This document shows positions 10,324-18,879 of a stretch of DNA of 64,000 nt, piece by piece. Both the position numbers and the translations under genes were made by a program. Positions within the stretch are counted from its first letter, which is position 1. The number at the start of each line of letters is the position of its first letter. Below the pieces are notes generated by a model. It saw nothing but the letters and a program-made list of their open reading frames with translations, searched no databases and was not told the DNA's origin. The stretch comes from Terrabacter sp. Ter38. Its GTDB lineage: Bacteria > Actinomycetota > Actinomycetes > Actinomycetales > Dermatophilaceae. The DNA is taken from the NCBI RefSeq assembly GCF_024519435.1, contig NZ_JALJRZ010000001.1, positions 868,001 through 932,000 on the forward strand, written 5' to 3'.

Positions 10324-10491
10324 GGAGGGTCCCTGCCAGACGGGTGGTCGGTGAGTCCCCCGATCCTCCCATGGGAGGGCCCTCGGGGAGCGGCGCGGAG
10401 CGCGTCGGGAGCGGTGCGCGCGACCAGCGGCGCCGCTTGCCAATCCGCCCAAAAGCCCCCGTCCCGTCCGACGAGCGGGGATGATCGCCCG

Positions 10492-12045
10492 GTGACGAGC
10501 GACACGAGGGGAAGCACCCCGGCCGCCGAGCTGGCCCCGGACACCGGCCGGGTCGACGGCCGGGTCGACGGCCGAGTCGGCGGCGCGGTCGACGGCCCGG
10601 TCGAGGTCCCGGTCGACGGCCCCGTCGACAGGGGGCCGGACCCGACCACGCGCGGCCGACGCGGCCCGCTGCCGCTCGGCGTCCGCCAGGCGCTGCCCGG
10701 CCTCGTCATCCTCGTCGCCGTCGTCCAGATCGCCCGTCCGATCGGCGACCCCGACACCTTCTGGCACCTCGCGGCCGGCGACCGGCTCCGCGAGACGTGG
10801 ACGTTCAACGGGCCCGACCCGTGGAGCACGATGTCGACGCAGCCCTGGCGACTGCACGAGTGGCTGCCCGAGCTGCTCATGAGCGTCGTCCAGCAGCTCC
10901 TCGGGCTGCCGGGGGTGGCCTGGCTGCTCCCCCTCGGCGGGGCCGTCATCGGGCTCACCCTGTGGCGCGCGACCCGGCCGCGGGCCTCGCTCCTCGCCTC
11001 GGCCGCCGTCACGTCCGTCGCGCTCGTCGCGATGAGCCAGAGCCTGTCGCTGCGACCGCACCTGCTCTCCTTCGCCTTCGCCGTGGCCTTCACGGCGGCC
11101 TGGCTGCGCTCCGCCGCGGACGCCCGCCCGCGGTGGTGGCTCGTGCCGGTCACGTGGGTCTGGGCCTGTACCCACGGGATGTGGTTCTTCGGGGTCGTCA
11201 TCGGGGTCGTCGCCCTGCTCGGGATCGCGCTCGACCGAGCGGTGACCCGAAGGCAGTGGCTGCGCCTCGCGCTGGTGCCGCTGGCCTCCCTCGCGGCCGC
11301 CGCCATGACGCCGACCGGACCCGAGCTGCTCCTGTCGCCCTTCGCCGTCAACGAGACGACCCAGTTCATCGAGGAGTGGATGCCGCCGTCGCTCCGGCAG
11401 CCCGGTTTCCTCGCCTTCCTCGCGCTGGCCGGGGCCGTCGTCCTCGTCTGGGCCCGCTCCCGGCACCGCGCCCGGTGGACCGACATCCTCCTCGTCGGGC
11501 TGGCGATCGGGCTGGCCCTGCTCTACAGCCGGACCGTCGCGGTCGGCGCCGCCGTCATCGCCCCGGTCGCTGCGGCGACGATCCAGGGCCTGCTCCCGCC
11601 GGACCGCGAACCCGTGACACGGCGCGAGGTCGGCCTGACCGTCGGCCTCGCGGCGCTCGGGCTCCTCGTCGCCGCCCTGGTCCTGCCGACCCGCGCGGCC
11701 GTTCCCACGTGGGGCGCCAACGACCTCGACGCACCTCTGTCCGCACTGCCCCAGGGCACCGTCGTGTGCAACGACTACGGTGTCGGCGGCTGGCTCATCT
11801 GGCGCCACCCGAACGTGCGGCCCACCATCGACGGGCGCGTCGAGGTCTACGCGACGGGACACGTCAAGGAGCACATCGACTTCGAGCGGGCAGCGCCGGG
11901 CTGGCAGGCCTACGTGCGCCGGACGGGGTGCACGTACGCCCTGCTCACGAAGGGCCAGCCGGTCGTCGAGGCACTGACGGAGCAGGCGCGATGGACGGTC
12001 GCTCAGCGCGGCTCGGAGTACGTCCTGCTCCGCGCACCGAGCTGA
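10492..12045 (+). CDS. Polytopic membrane protein with GT-C glycosyltransferase-like architecture
   Basis: The predicted protein has 517 residues from GTG 10492. The first 65 residues are cytoplasmic, including a low-complexity run encoded by seven tandem 12-bp units. About ten hydrophobic helices follow. The first loop, RPIGDPDTFWHLAAGDRL, carries acidic residues where GT-C enzymes hold their metal/lipid-phosphate site. The C-terminal 95 residues form a soluble domain (GTVVCNDYGVGGWLIWRHP to SEYVLLRAP) like the extracytoplasmic domain of related polytopic proteins. Transfer of sugars from lipid-phosphate donors is a reasonable inference, not shown. It diverges from the lipoprotein gene and converges on ahcY. 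Confidence 0.75.
   Translation: MTSDTRGSTPAAELAPDTGRVDGRVDGRVGGAVDGPVEVPVDGPVDRGPDPTTRGRRGPLPLGVRQALPGLVILVAVVQIARPIGDPDTFWHLAAGDRLRETWTFNGPDPWSTMSTQPWRLHEWLPELLMSVVQQLLGLPGVAWLLPLGGAVIGLTLWRATRPRASLLASAAVTSVALVAMSQSLSLRPHLLSFAFAVAFTAAWLRSAADARPRWWLVPVTWVWACTHGMWFFGVVIGVVALLGIALDRAVTRRQWLRLALVPLASLAAAAMTPTGPELLLSPFAVNETTQFIEEWMPPSLRQPGFLAFLALAGAVVLVWARSRHRARWTDILLVGLAIGLALLYSRTVAVGAAVIAPVAAATIQGLLPPDREPVTRREVGLTVGLAALGLLVAALVLPTRAAVPTWGANDLDAPLSALPQGTVVCNDYGVGGWLIWRHPNVRPTIDGRVEVYATGHVKEHIDFERAAPGWQAYVRRTGCTYALLTKGQPVVEALTEQARWTVAQRGSEYVLLRAPS
10546..10629. repeat. Seven tandem 12-bp units inside the GT-C-like gene
   Basis: Seven consecutive 12-base units of consensus GGCCSGGTCGAC, with a few substitutions, encode a G-(R/P/A)-V-(D/E/G) four-residue repeat. 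The first two units are identical. In-frame 12-bp unit changes would alter the length of the cytoplasmic tail without frameshift. Confidence 0.85.
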
Positions 12046-12073
12046 CCGGCAGCCCTCGCGGCCCCGGACACAC

Positions 12074-12107
12074 GGATGCCGCCCACCTCGTGAGGTGGGC
12101 GGCATCC
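12074..12107. terminator. Bidirectional terminator between convergent genes
   Basis: A perfect 16-bp stem (GGATGCCGCCCACCTC and its complement) has a 2-base centre. It lies between the stop of the membrane-protein gene at 12045 and the ahcY stop at 12153, which converge. A second hairpin follows 11 bases on. Confidence 0.85.
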
Positions 12108-12118
12108 GTACGCCGCGG

Positions 12119-12144
12119 GGACCGCCCCCGGGCGGGGGCGGTCC
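12119..12144. terminator. Second bidirectional terminator next to the ahcY stop
   Basis: A perfect 11-bp GC-rich stem, GGACCGCCCCC/GGGGGCGGTCC, has a GGGC loop and lies 8 bases beyond the ahcY stop. Together with the hairpin at 12074-12107 it insulates the two convergent units. Confidence 0.8.
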
Positions 12145-12152
12145 GGGCGGGC

Positions 12153-13589
12153 TCAGTATCGGTAGTGCTCCGGCTTGTACGGGCCGGCGACGTCGACGCC
12201 GAGGTACTCGGCCTGGCCCTTGGTCAGCTCGGTGAGCCGAACGCCGAGGGCGTCGAGGTGCAGGCGCGCGACCTTCTCGTCGAGGTGCTTCGGCAGGGTG
12301 TAGACCTGCTTGGCGTAGTCGCCGGTCTTCGTGAAGAGCTCGATCTGGGCGATCGTCTGGTTGCTGAAGCTGTTGCTCATGACGAAGCTCGGGTGGCCCG
12401 TCGCGTTGCCGAGGTTCATCAGGCGGCCCTCGGAGAGCACGATGATCGAGCTGCCCGAGGTGAAGGTCCACTCGTGGACCTGCGGCTTGATCTCGGTCTT
12501 CTGGATGCCGGGGACGCGACCGAGGCCGGCCATGTCGATCTCGTTGTCGAAGTGGCCGATGTTGGCCACGATCGCCTTGTTCTTCATCTTCGTCATGTGG
12601 TCGGCCGTGATGACGTCGTAGCAGCCGGTCGTCGTGACGAAGATGTCGGCAGTCTCGACGACGTCCTCGAGGCGGGCGACCTGGAAGCCCTCCATCGCAG
12701 CCTGCAGGGCGCAGATCGGGTCGATCTCGGTGACGATGACGCGAGCACCCTGACCGCGGAGGGACTCGGCGCAGCCCTTGCCCACGTCGCCGAAGCCGGC
12801 GACGACGGCGACCTTGCCACCGATGAGGACGTCGGTGGCGCGGTTGAGGCCGTCGATGAGCGAGTGGCGGCAGCCGTACGTGTTGTCGAACTTGCTCTTG
12901 GTCACGGCGTCGTTGACGTTGATGGCCGGGAAGAGCAGCTCGCCGGCCTCGGCCAGCTGGTAGAGGCGGTGGACACCGGTGGTGGTCTCCTCGGTGACGC
13001 CCTTGATGCCGGCGGCGACCGTCGTCCACTTCTGCGGGTCGGTGGCCAGGGTCTGGCGGACGAGCTCCTTGAAGACGCCGAACTCCTCGGAGTCCTCGTC
13101 GGTGGTGGGCGGCACCTGACCGGCCTGCTCCCACTCGCGGCCCTTGTGCACGAGCATCGTCGCGTCGCCGCCGTCGTCGAGGATCATGTTCGGGCCCTCG
13201 CCACCGGGCCACGTGAGGATCTGGTCGGTGCACCACCAGTACTCGGGAAGGGTCTCGCCCTTCCAGGCGAAGACGGGGACGCCCTGGAGGTCGTCGGCGC
13301 TGCCCTTCGGGCCCACGACGACGGCCGCGGCGGCCTCGTCCTGCGTCGAGTAGATGTTGCAGGAGGCCCAACGGACCTCGGCGCCGAGCGCGGTGAGCGT
13401 CTCGATGAGCACGGCCGTCTGGACCGTCATGTGGAGCGAGCCGGCGATGCGAGCGCCCTTGAGGGGCTGGGCCTCGGCGTACTCCTCGCGGATCGCCATG
13501 AGGCCGGGCATCTCGTGCTCGGCGAGTCGGAGCTGGTGTCGGCCGGCCTCGGCGAGGCTCAGGTCGGCAACCTTGTAGTCGAAGGACAT
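12153..13589 (-). CDS. ahcY: Adenosylhomocysteinase (S-adenosylhomocysteine hydrolase)
   Basis: The predicted protein has 478 residues from ATG 13589, with AAGGAAA upstream. It hydrolyses S-adenosylhomocysteine to adenosine and homocysteine, closing the methyl cycle, and binds NAD tightly. The N-terminal substrate domain shows [16 protein letters not shown] and [11 protein letters not shown]. The NAD-binding core shows [20 protein letters not shown], and the C-terminus ends in KPEHYRY, the usual PxHYRY end. Length matches mycobacterial SahH. As in mycobacteria, it lies a few genes from mtrA. Strong flanking terminators suggest a single-gene unit. Confidence 0.97.
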   Translation of the reverse strand: MSFDYKVADLSLAEAGRHQLRLAEHEMPGLMAIREEYAEAQPLKGARIAGSLHMTVQTAVLIETLTALGAEVRWASCNIYSTQDEAAAAVVVGPKGSADDLQGVPVFAWKGETLPEYWWCTDQILTWPGGEGPNMILDDGGDATMLVHKGREWEQAGQVPPTTDEDSEEFGVFKELVRQTLATDPQKWTTVAAGIKGVTEETTTGVHRLYQLAEAGELLFPAINVNDAVTKSKFDNTYGCRHSLIDGLNRATDVLIGGKVAVVAGFGDVGKGCAESLRGQGARVIVTEIDPICALQAAMEGFQVARLEDVVETADIFVTTTGCYDVITADHMTKMKNKAIVANIGHFDNEIDMAGLGRVPGIQKTEIKPQVHEWTFTSGSSIIVLSEGRLMNLGNATGHPSFVMSNSFSNQTIAQIELFTKTGDYAKQVYTLPKHLDEKVARLHLDALGVRLTELTKGQAEYLGVDVAGPYKPEHYRY

Positions 13590-13690
13590 GAGTGATCGTT
13601 TCCTTTGATCGTCGGTCTGCAGACCCGGCGCGCCCCTCTGGGCTCATCTGGCGGGTCATCACCCACGCCGGCAGTCGCCCAGTCTAGCCG
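13590..13690 (-). promoter_or_regulatory. Possible structured 5' leader of ahcY
   Basis: Upstream of ahcY the leftward strand can form a bulged hairpin (GGC-GT-GGGT, loop GATG, ACCC-GCC) within about 90 bases of the start. The sequence does not match the SAH riboswitch core that I know (GAGGAGCGYUGC ... GCCAGGCUCGG), so no ligand can be assigned. Confidence 0.25.
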
Positions 13691-13837
13691 CGCGCCCGGT
13701 CGGCCTCGAATCACGTGTCGAGCCCTGCGGCGTCCGTCTCCGCGCTCTCCGTCACCCACACACCCTGGGGTCGGCTACCCACCACCCCCGGCGTGATGGT
13801 GGCCTCGACGTGTGCGGGTGAGTGAGGGACGCGCAGG

Positions 13838-14812
13838 TCAGGCGGCACGACGAGCAGCTCGGCGGGCTGCGCTCTCGATCCGGCGTCGGATGCCACCGGG
13901 GTCGCCGAGCTGTGACCACACCACACGGACGACCTCGTAGTCCTCGTCGCGGATCGCGTCCTCGCGGATCTTCTCCGCGAAGAGAGGGTTGTCGGCCGGC
14001 AGGCCGGTCCTGCCGTCGCCCTCAGCCGCGCGGGCTGCACCTGCGACACCTGCGGCGGGGCGGTACTTCACGGCACCGTCGAACTCGAGGACGACGGGAT
14101 GGTCGTCGAGCAGTGCGTCGACCCGTTTGGGCCCCTGCCTCGTCCGGATCCACACCTGGGGCGTCGCACGAATCTCCAGCCCGCGCAGAACTGCTCCGAG
14201 CCGGGTCTCGCCCGGTGACTCGTGCCGCCCGTCCGCGTGGGCCAGCGCGGCTCGGACGGGTGCGATCCCGGTGCGACCCGCGAACACCCGGAGCGCCTGC
14301 TCGATGCCCTGCGCCGTGACGAGCTCGGCGTGCAGCGCTGCGTCGGCCGCGATGAGGGCGTCCATCGGGCCGTTGAGGATCCCGGTCTGCACCACCGCGA
14401 CGGCGATCGGCAGGACGGGGCCCGACGTGGTCTCGCGGACCCGCGGGCCCCGTAGGGCGGGATGCACCCGGTAGCCCTGACGTGACCTCGACCCGCGGTC
14501 GCGAACCCGGGTGAGGTGGACGACGGAGAGGTCGGCGCGCCACACAGGGATCCCGACCGCGAGCAACCGCGAGTGGTGGCTGGCCGCGACCCGGCCCTCG
14601 AAGTGGCGGAGCAGCGCCCGCAGGCTCAGCAGGTGCCGGTCTACGGTGTCCACCGGCTCACGGGTGGCGAACCAACCGCGGACGAGTCGGTGCAGGCGCC
14701 CGTCCCTGCAGAGCCGCTCGATGTCGTGCGAGGTCAGGCCGAGCTCGTGCAGTCGGGCGGCGTCGACGACGTGGTCGTCGCAGTGGGGCACGAGATCGGG
14801 TGCGCGGTCCAT
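13838..14812 (-). CDS. Lone AbiEi-like / DUF559-type protein with PD-(D/E)XK-like C-terminus
   Basis: The predicted protein has 324 residues from ATG 14812. Residues 10-60 form a small winged-helix like the N-terminal domain of AbiEi antitoxins (LHELGLTSHDIERLCRDGRLHRLVRGWF). The C-terminal 110 residues keep the pattern E...R...Q......RVD....D..VVLEFDG..KY...F..K.RED...D..YEVVR, which is a PD-(D/E)XK/VSR-like nuclease core. This fused family is widespread in Actinobacteria and is often annotated as type IV antitoxin. No AbiEii-type nucleotidyltransferase toxin lies next to it, so toxin-antitoxin function is not supported. A DNA-repair or defence nuclease is equally possible. Confidence 0.75.
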   Translation of the reverse strand: MDRAPDLVPHCDDHVVDAARLHELGLTSHDIERLCRDGRLHRLVRGWFATREPVDTVDRHLLSLRALLRHFEGRVAASHHSRLLAVGIPVWRADLSVVHLTRVRDRGSRSRQGYRVHPALRGPRVRETTSGPVLPIAVAVVQTGILNGPMDALIAADAALHAELVTAQGIEQALRVFAGRTGIAPVRAALAHADGRHESPGETRLGAVLRGLEIRATPQVWIRTRQGPKRVDALLDDHPVVLEFDGAVKYRPAAGVAGAARAAEGDGRTGLPADNPLFAEKIREDAIRDEDYEVVRVVWSQLGDPGGIRRRIESAARRAARRAA

Positions 14813-15008
14813 AGGGTCAGGGTGCCCGCCACAGGCCGCCGTCCCCGGTGCCGCAGCACCCATGTGGACACCGGTGGGTGCCGTGCCGGGGGTGTGGACG
14901 GCGGCGTGAGCCCGTCCCACCACGCGAGGGCACACGGTGCGGACAGCAGCACACGGCATACGCGGTGCGGTGGGCCTCGAGGTGTGCGGCTGGACCCCGC
15001 CCGCGTCG

Positions 15009-15950
15009 TCAGTGCGTGGTCGCGGGCTTGTCGTGCTTCGCGCGGCGCGGGATGACGTGCAGGACGGCGACGACGACGGCGCCGACGACGAGACCGATGA
15101 GGGCGGACGCCAGCGTGTTGACGACCCAGGCGAGGAAGCCGCCGATCCCGGCCACCCCGGACACGCTCTCCTCGAGGTGGTGGACGAGGTCGTACAGCAC
15201 GTGCCAGCCGAGCTCGTCGACGCCGACGAGCAGGATGTGGCCACCCACCCACAGCATCGCCGCGATGCCGACGGTCGACAGCACCGAGAGCAGCTTCGGC
15301 ATGCCCTTGACGAGGCCGCGGCCGATGCGCTGCGAGGCACCAGACTCGCGCCCGGCGAGATGCAGGCCGACGTCGTCCATCTTGACGATGAGGCCGACGA
15401 CGCCGTAGACGAGAGCCGTGATGAGCAGCGCCACGATGACGAGGATGATGAGGCGCGAGACGAACGGCTCGGTGTCGACCTCGTTGAGGGCGATGACCAT
15501 GATCTCGGCCGACAGGATGAAGTCGGTGCGGATCGCGCCGGAGACGACGGCCTGCTCGTCGACCTCGCCGACCTCGGCCTCCTCCTCCTCGTGGCCCGAG
15601 ACGATCTCCCAGACCTTCTCGGCGCCCTCGTAGGCGAGGTAGGCGCCGCCGACCATGAGGATCGGCGTCAGCAACCAGGGCAGGAACTGGCTGAGCACCA
15701 TGATGACCGGGAGGATGATGAGGAGCTTGTTGCGCAGCGAGCCGATCGCGATCCGCTTGATGATCGGCAGCTCACGCTCGGGTGCCAGACCCTGCACGTA
15801 GCGCGGCGTCACGGCTGTGTCGTCGACGACGACGCCGGTGGCCTTGAGGCTGGCCTTCGCGGCCGCGGCGCCCACGTCGTCGACGGACGCCGCCGCGAGC
15901 TTCACGAGTGCCGCGACGTCGTCGAGGAGCGCTACGAGTCCGCCTGCCAT
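15009..15950 (-). CDS. DUF808 family (YedI-like) inner-membrane protein
   Basis: The predicted protein has 313 residues from ATG 15950. It shows the family start MAGGLVALLDDVAALVKLAA and the block SLRNKLLIILPVIMVLSQF. Six or so membrane helices follow, with an acidic loop HEEEEAEVGEVDEQAV and the conserved RTDFILSAEIMVIALNEV. E. coli YedI is the known homologue, and the family has no established function. The gene lies between mycothione reductase (42 bases from its stop) and the AbiEi-like gene, all on the same strand. Confidence 0.88.
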   Translation of the reverse strand: MAGGLVALLDDVAALVKLAAASVDDVGAAAAKASLKATGVVVDDTAVTPRYVQGLAPERELPIIKRIAIGSLRNKLLIILPVIMVLSQFLPWLLTPILMVGGAYLAYEGAEKVWEIVSGHEEEEAEVGEVDEQAVVSGAIRTDFILSAEIMVIALNEVDTEPFVSRLIILVIVALLITALVYGVVGLIVKMDDVGLHLAGRESGASQRIGRGLVKGMPKLLSVLSTVGIAAMLWVGGHILLVGVDELGWHVLYDLVHHLEESVSGVAGIGGFLAWVVNTLASALIGLVVGAVVVAVLHVIPRRAKHDKPATTH

Positions 15951-15992
15951 GGCGTCATCCTAAGGTGGTCTGGGAGCCCGCTGGGAACGCGC

Positions 15993-17384
15993 TCAGGCCG
16001 GCTCGTCGAGCTTCAGCCCGAGCAGGGCGTTCTCGACGACCTCCGCGAGAGCCGGGTGGATCCAGTACTGTCCGCGGGCGAGGTCGTGGACCGTCGTGCC
16101 GAACGCCATCCCCTGCACGAGTGGCTGGATGAGGGAGGTCGCCTGCGGACCCATGAGGTGGGCGCCGAGGAGAAGGCCCGTCGTGGGGTCGGCCACGAGC
16201 TTGCAGATGCCCGTCCTGTCCTCCATGGCCCAGCCGTATGCCGTGTCGCCGTAGGCCTGGACGTACGCCGTGTGCGCCCGGCCCTGCTCGGCGCACTCCT
16301 GCTCGGTCAGGCCGACGGTGGCGACCTGCGGGTGGCTGAAGACGCCGGACGGCACGTTCTCGTGCGGCAGGACGCGCAGGTCGTCGGGGTGCACGAGGTT
16401 GTGCGCGACGGTACGGGCCTCGGCGTTCGCCAGGTGCTTGAGCTGGTGCGGCGCGCTGATGTCGCCGAGGGCCCAGACACCCGGTGCGCTCGTCCGACCG
16501 TACGAGTCGACCTCGACCCGTCCGTCGTCGAGCAGCCGCAGGCCCCCCGCCTCGACGCCGAGGCTCCCGCTGTTGGGCACGCGACCGGTGGCGACGAGCA
16601 GCAGGTCGGCATCGACGGCCGTGACGTCGTCGAGGCGCAGGCGCACGCCCGCTCCCCCGGCGCCGGTCTCGACGGCCGTGACCGTCGATTCGGTGCGCAC
16701 GTCCCACTGCTCGCGGGCCAGGTCGGTGAAACGCCGTGCGATGTCGGTGTCGAGATGGCGCAGCAGCAGGGACGACCGCGCCACGACCGTCACCTGCACG
16801 CCGAACGAGGCGAAGACGTGGGCCATCTCGGCGGCGATGAAACCGCCGCCGATGATCGCGAGCCGTTCGGGCAGCGCGTCGATGCGCATGATCGTGTCGG
16901 ACGTGTGGAACGGCACGCCCGACTCGGTGACGACGTCGGGCACGAGCGGATGGGCGCCGGCGGCCACGACGACCTGGTCGGCCCTCAGCGTCTCCTCGCG
17001 GCCGTCGCCGAGGTCGACCGTCAGGGTCCGGTCACCGGTGAAGCGCGCGTGCCCGAGGTAGGCCGTGGTGTTGGGACCCTCGACGCGGTAGCGCCGGCCA
17101 CCGTCCGAGATGGGGTCGATGCGCCCGAAGACGCGGTCGCGGACGTCGGCCCAGCGCACCCCTTCCAGCGTGGCGTCGACGCCGTAGCGGCCGGCCTCGC
17201 GCACGTCGCGCGCGAGGTCCGCGGCGTAGACGAACATCTTCGTCGGGATGCAGCCGACGTTGAGGCAGGTGCCGCCGAACGTCCCGCCCTCGATGATCGC
17301 GACGCGCTTGTCGTCGAAGTCTGGGGTCACGAGCGAGTTGCCCGAGCCGCTGCCGATGATGGCCAGGTCGTAGTGCTCCGTCAC
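15993..17384 (-). CDS. mtr: Mycothione reductase
   Basis: The predicted protein has 463 residues from GTG 17384. It is a flavin disulfide reductase: FAD-binding GSGSGNSL near residue 11, redox pair C40 and C45 in GGTCLNVGCIPTK, NAD(P)H-binding IIGGGFIAAEMAHVF, the second FAD motif GVWALGDISAP, and the C-terminal catalytic HPALAEVVENALLG. The GSGSGN start and the total length are typical of mycothione reductase rather than dihydrolipoamide dehydrogenase. It reduces mycothiol disulfide with NADPH, keeping the thiol buffer of Actinobacteria reduced. A SigR/SigH-type sigma factor, which often controls mtr, is encoded at 36.7 kb. I saw no clear GGAAT-N18-GTT promoter upstream. Confidence 0.93.
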   Translation of the reverse strand: MTEHYDLAIIGSGSGNSLVTPDFDDKRVAIIEGGTFGGTCLNVGCIPTKMFVYAADLARDVREAGRYGVDATLEGVRWADVRDRVFGRIDPISDGGRRYRVEGPNTTAYLGHARFTGDRTLTVDLGDGREETLRADQVVVAAGAHPLVPDVVTESGVPFHTSDTIMRIDALPERLAIIGGGFIAAEMAHVFASFGVQVTVVARSSLLLRHLDTDIARRFTDLAREQWDVRTESTVTAVETGAGGAGVRLRLDDVTAVDADLLLVATGRVPNSGSLGVEAGGLRLLDDGRVEVDSYGRTSAPGVWALGDISAPHQLKHLANAEARTVAHNLVHPDDLRVLPHENVPSGVFSHPQVATVGLTEQECAEQGRAHTAYVQAYGDTAYGWAMEDRTGICKLVADPTTGLLLGAHLMGPQATSLIQPLVQGMAFGTTVHDLARGQYWIHPALAEVVENALLGLKLDEPA

Positions 17385-17479
17385 CGTGGCAGCCTACGTG
17401 GGTGACCCGACCGACCCCGGACGGCATCCGTTTGCGCGCGGTCGGCACCCGGCATACGCCCCCCGGTGGTGGTGGGTGA

Positions 17480-18628
17480 TCAGGTGTCGCGGGCGCCCTG
17501 CAGCAGGCGCACGTGGGGCGAGTTCGCGGGGTCGAAGCCGAAGCCGAGCGCGAGGTAGGTCGCGGCGAAGTCCGCCAGGGCGACGTGGTGCGCGAGGCGC
17601 AGCAGGGGGTCGGCGGCCGGGGCGTCGACGAGCGAGACGCGCACACCGGCGTCCTCAGCCACGGACACGACGGTGTCGACCAGCCCGTGCGGCTCCCCGG
17701 GCGAGGTGTCGCGAAGCATGATGAGCCGCAGCGGCGGCCGCGTCGGGCCGTCGAGGAACGGGTCGGCGAAGATGTCGTCGGTCCCGCCGCCCCCGGACTG
17801 GCCCGGCGCGAGGGGGCCGTCGAAGCACGCGACGATCTGGCTCGCGGCGTCGGGCAGGGCGCCGTGCGCGACGGGCACCCGGCCCGTGCGGCCGAACATG
17901 GCGGCGGCCCGGCGGGCCGTGACGTCGCCGAAGGGTCCCTCGCCGAGGACGATGGGCGTTGACTCGGCGAGCTCGGTCGCGAGCACCTTGGCGGGGTTGA
18001 CGAACGACTCGGACGACGGTCGCGCGTCGGTGGCCGTGCGGTCGAGGACGTCGGCGAGCTCGGCGAGCGTCTCGTGGCTGACGGACGCGATGCCCATGGC
18101 GTCGGCGGCGAGCAACGCAGGGATGGCCTGGGCCCACACCGACGTCCGTGACGACGCCCCGCTGAGCGCGATGGGGACGTGCACGCCGTGGGCCCGGGCA
18201 CAGACGTCGGCCAGCGGCGAGTCGGCCGCCCCCACGGTGACGAGGAACGCACCACGCCGCGCGGCCTCGGCGGCGAGGGCGAGCGTTCCGGCCGCCCGAC
18301 CGGACTGGGACACGGCGATGACGACGTCGAGGGCCCCCACCCAGCCGGGGAGCGACCCCGATGAGCAGCTCTGGACCGGCAGGGCTGCCGCGCCGCGGGA
18401 CACGGCCTCGAAGAGGTCGGCCACGGCGACGGAGCCGCCGGCGGCCGCGACGACGACCCCACGGGGCCCGACGTCACGGAGCCGGTCGAGGCCGGCTTCG
18501 GCCGAGGCCGCGACCGTGCGCCGCACCTGGGCACCCGCGCCGGCCAGGGCGCGCAGCGTGTCGCTGGCGTCGAGAGAGGCCAGGGCGCCCTCGTCGTCGA
18601 GGCGGGCTTCGTCGAACACGGCGCCCAC
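17480..18628 (-). CDS. SIS-domain protein, phosphoglucose/phosphomannose isomerase-like
   Basis: The predicted protein has about 382 residues from GTG 18628, five bases after the Trm112-like stop; GTG 18619 is a possible alternative. Two SIS folds can be traced. The first has VVAAAGGSVAVADLFEA, the second DVVIAVSQSGRAAGTLALAAEA, then VWAQAIPALLAADAMGI and TPIVLGEGPFGDV. It corresponds in position and layout to M. tuberculosis Rv3256c, between manB and manA. SIS domains bind phosphosugars. A role in mannose-6-phosphate supply for mannosylated envelope glycans is inferred from the operon. No manA is visible in this window. Confidence 0.8.
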   Translation of the reverse strand: MGAVFDEARLDDEGALASLDASDTLRALAGAGAQVRRTVAASAEAGLDRLRDVGPRGVVVAAAGGSVAVADLFEAVSRGAAALPVQSCSSGSLPGWVGALDVVIAVSQSGRAAGTLALAAEAARRGAFLVTVGAADSPLADVCARAHGVHVPIALSGASSRTSVWAQAIPALLAADAMGIASVSHETLAELADVLDRTATDARPSSESFVNPAKVLATELAESTPIVLGEGPFGDVTARRAAAMFGRTGRVPVAHGALPDAASQIVACFDGPLAPGQSGGGGTDDIFADPFLDGPTRPPLRLIMLRDTSPGEPHGLVDTVVSVAEDAGVRVSLVDAPAADPLLRLAHHVALADFAATYLALGFGFDPANSPHVRLLQGARDT

Positions 18629-18633
18629 GGGTC

Positions 18634-18879
18634 TCAGCCGTCGGTGCGGCGGGCGAGGTCGACGAGCAGGACGGGGACGCCGCCCTCGACGGGGTAGGCG
18701 AGGTGGCACGCGTCGCAGCGAAGCTCGGCGGTCTCGGCAGTCGTGGTGGTCGCGGTGGTCTCGCTCGTGCCGGCCGGCTCACCCGTCGTGTGCACGGCGT
18801 CGACGAGCTCGCCCTTGCACTGCGGGCACCGGAGGATGCCGCGCAGCCACGGCTCGATCGTCTGCTGGCTCTGGCTCAC
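18634..18879 (-). CDS. Trm112-family zinc-ribbon small protein
   Basis: The predicted protein has 81 residues from GTG 18879, overlapping the phosphomannomutase stop as GTGA. It begins with the family signature LRGILRCPQCKGEL, and the second zinc pair is LRCDACHLAYPV before GGVPVLL. The two halves are separated by about 20 Thr/Ala/Glu residues (TTGEPAGTSETTATTTTAE), longer than in most bacterial members of about 60 residues. Eukaryotic Trm112 activates methyltransferases. The bacterial role is unknown, and its place between phosphosugar enzymes is conserved in Actinobacteria. Confidence 0.85.
   Translation of the reverse strand: MSQSQQTIEPWLRGILRCPQCKGELVDAVHTTGEPAGTSETTATTTTAETAELRCDACHLAYPVEGGVPVLLVDLARRTDG

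Noticed and set aside
10797-13595. Rightward open frame of 932 codons
   Set aside because: Arg/Pro/Gly-rich translation without motifs, out of frame with the GT-C-like gene and antisense to ahcY. It is a product of high GC content.
9778-13662. Leftward open frame of 1294 codons spanning several genes
   Set aside because: It is antisense or out of frame to ahcY and the GT-C-like gene. Only the last 181 codons, from ATG 10323, are real (the lipoprotein).
13590-13700. SAH riboswitch upstream of ahcY
   Set aside because: The GAGGAGCGYUGC / GCCAGGCUCGG core is absent. Kept only as an unassigned structured leader.
14937-17405. Rightward open frame of 822 codons across DUF808 and mtr
   Set aside because: Purely antisense to two well-recognised genes. 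The translation is Asp/Glu/Arg/Val-rich noise.
17385-17479. SigR-type promoter (GGAAT-N18-GTT) upstream of mycothione reductase
   Set aside because: No GGAAT box is present in the gap on the coding strand.
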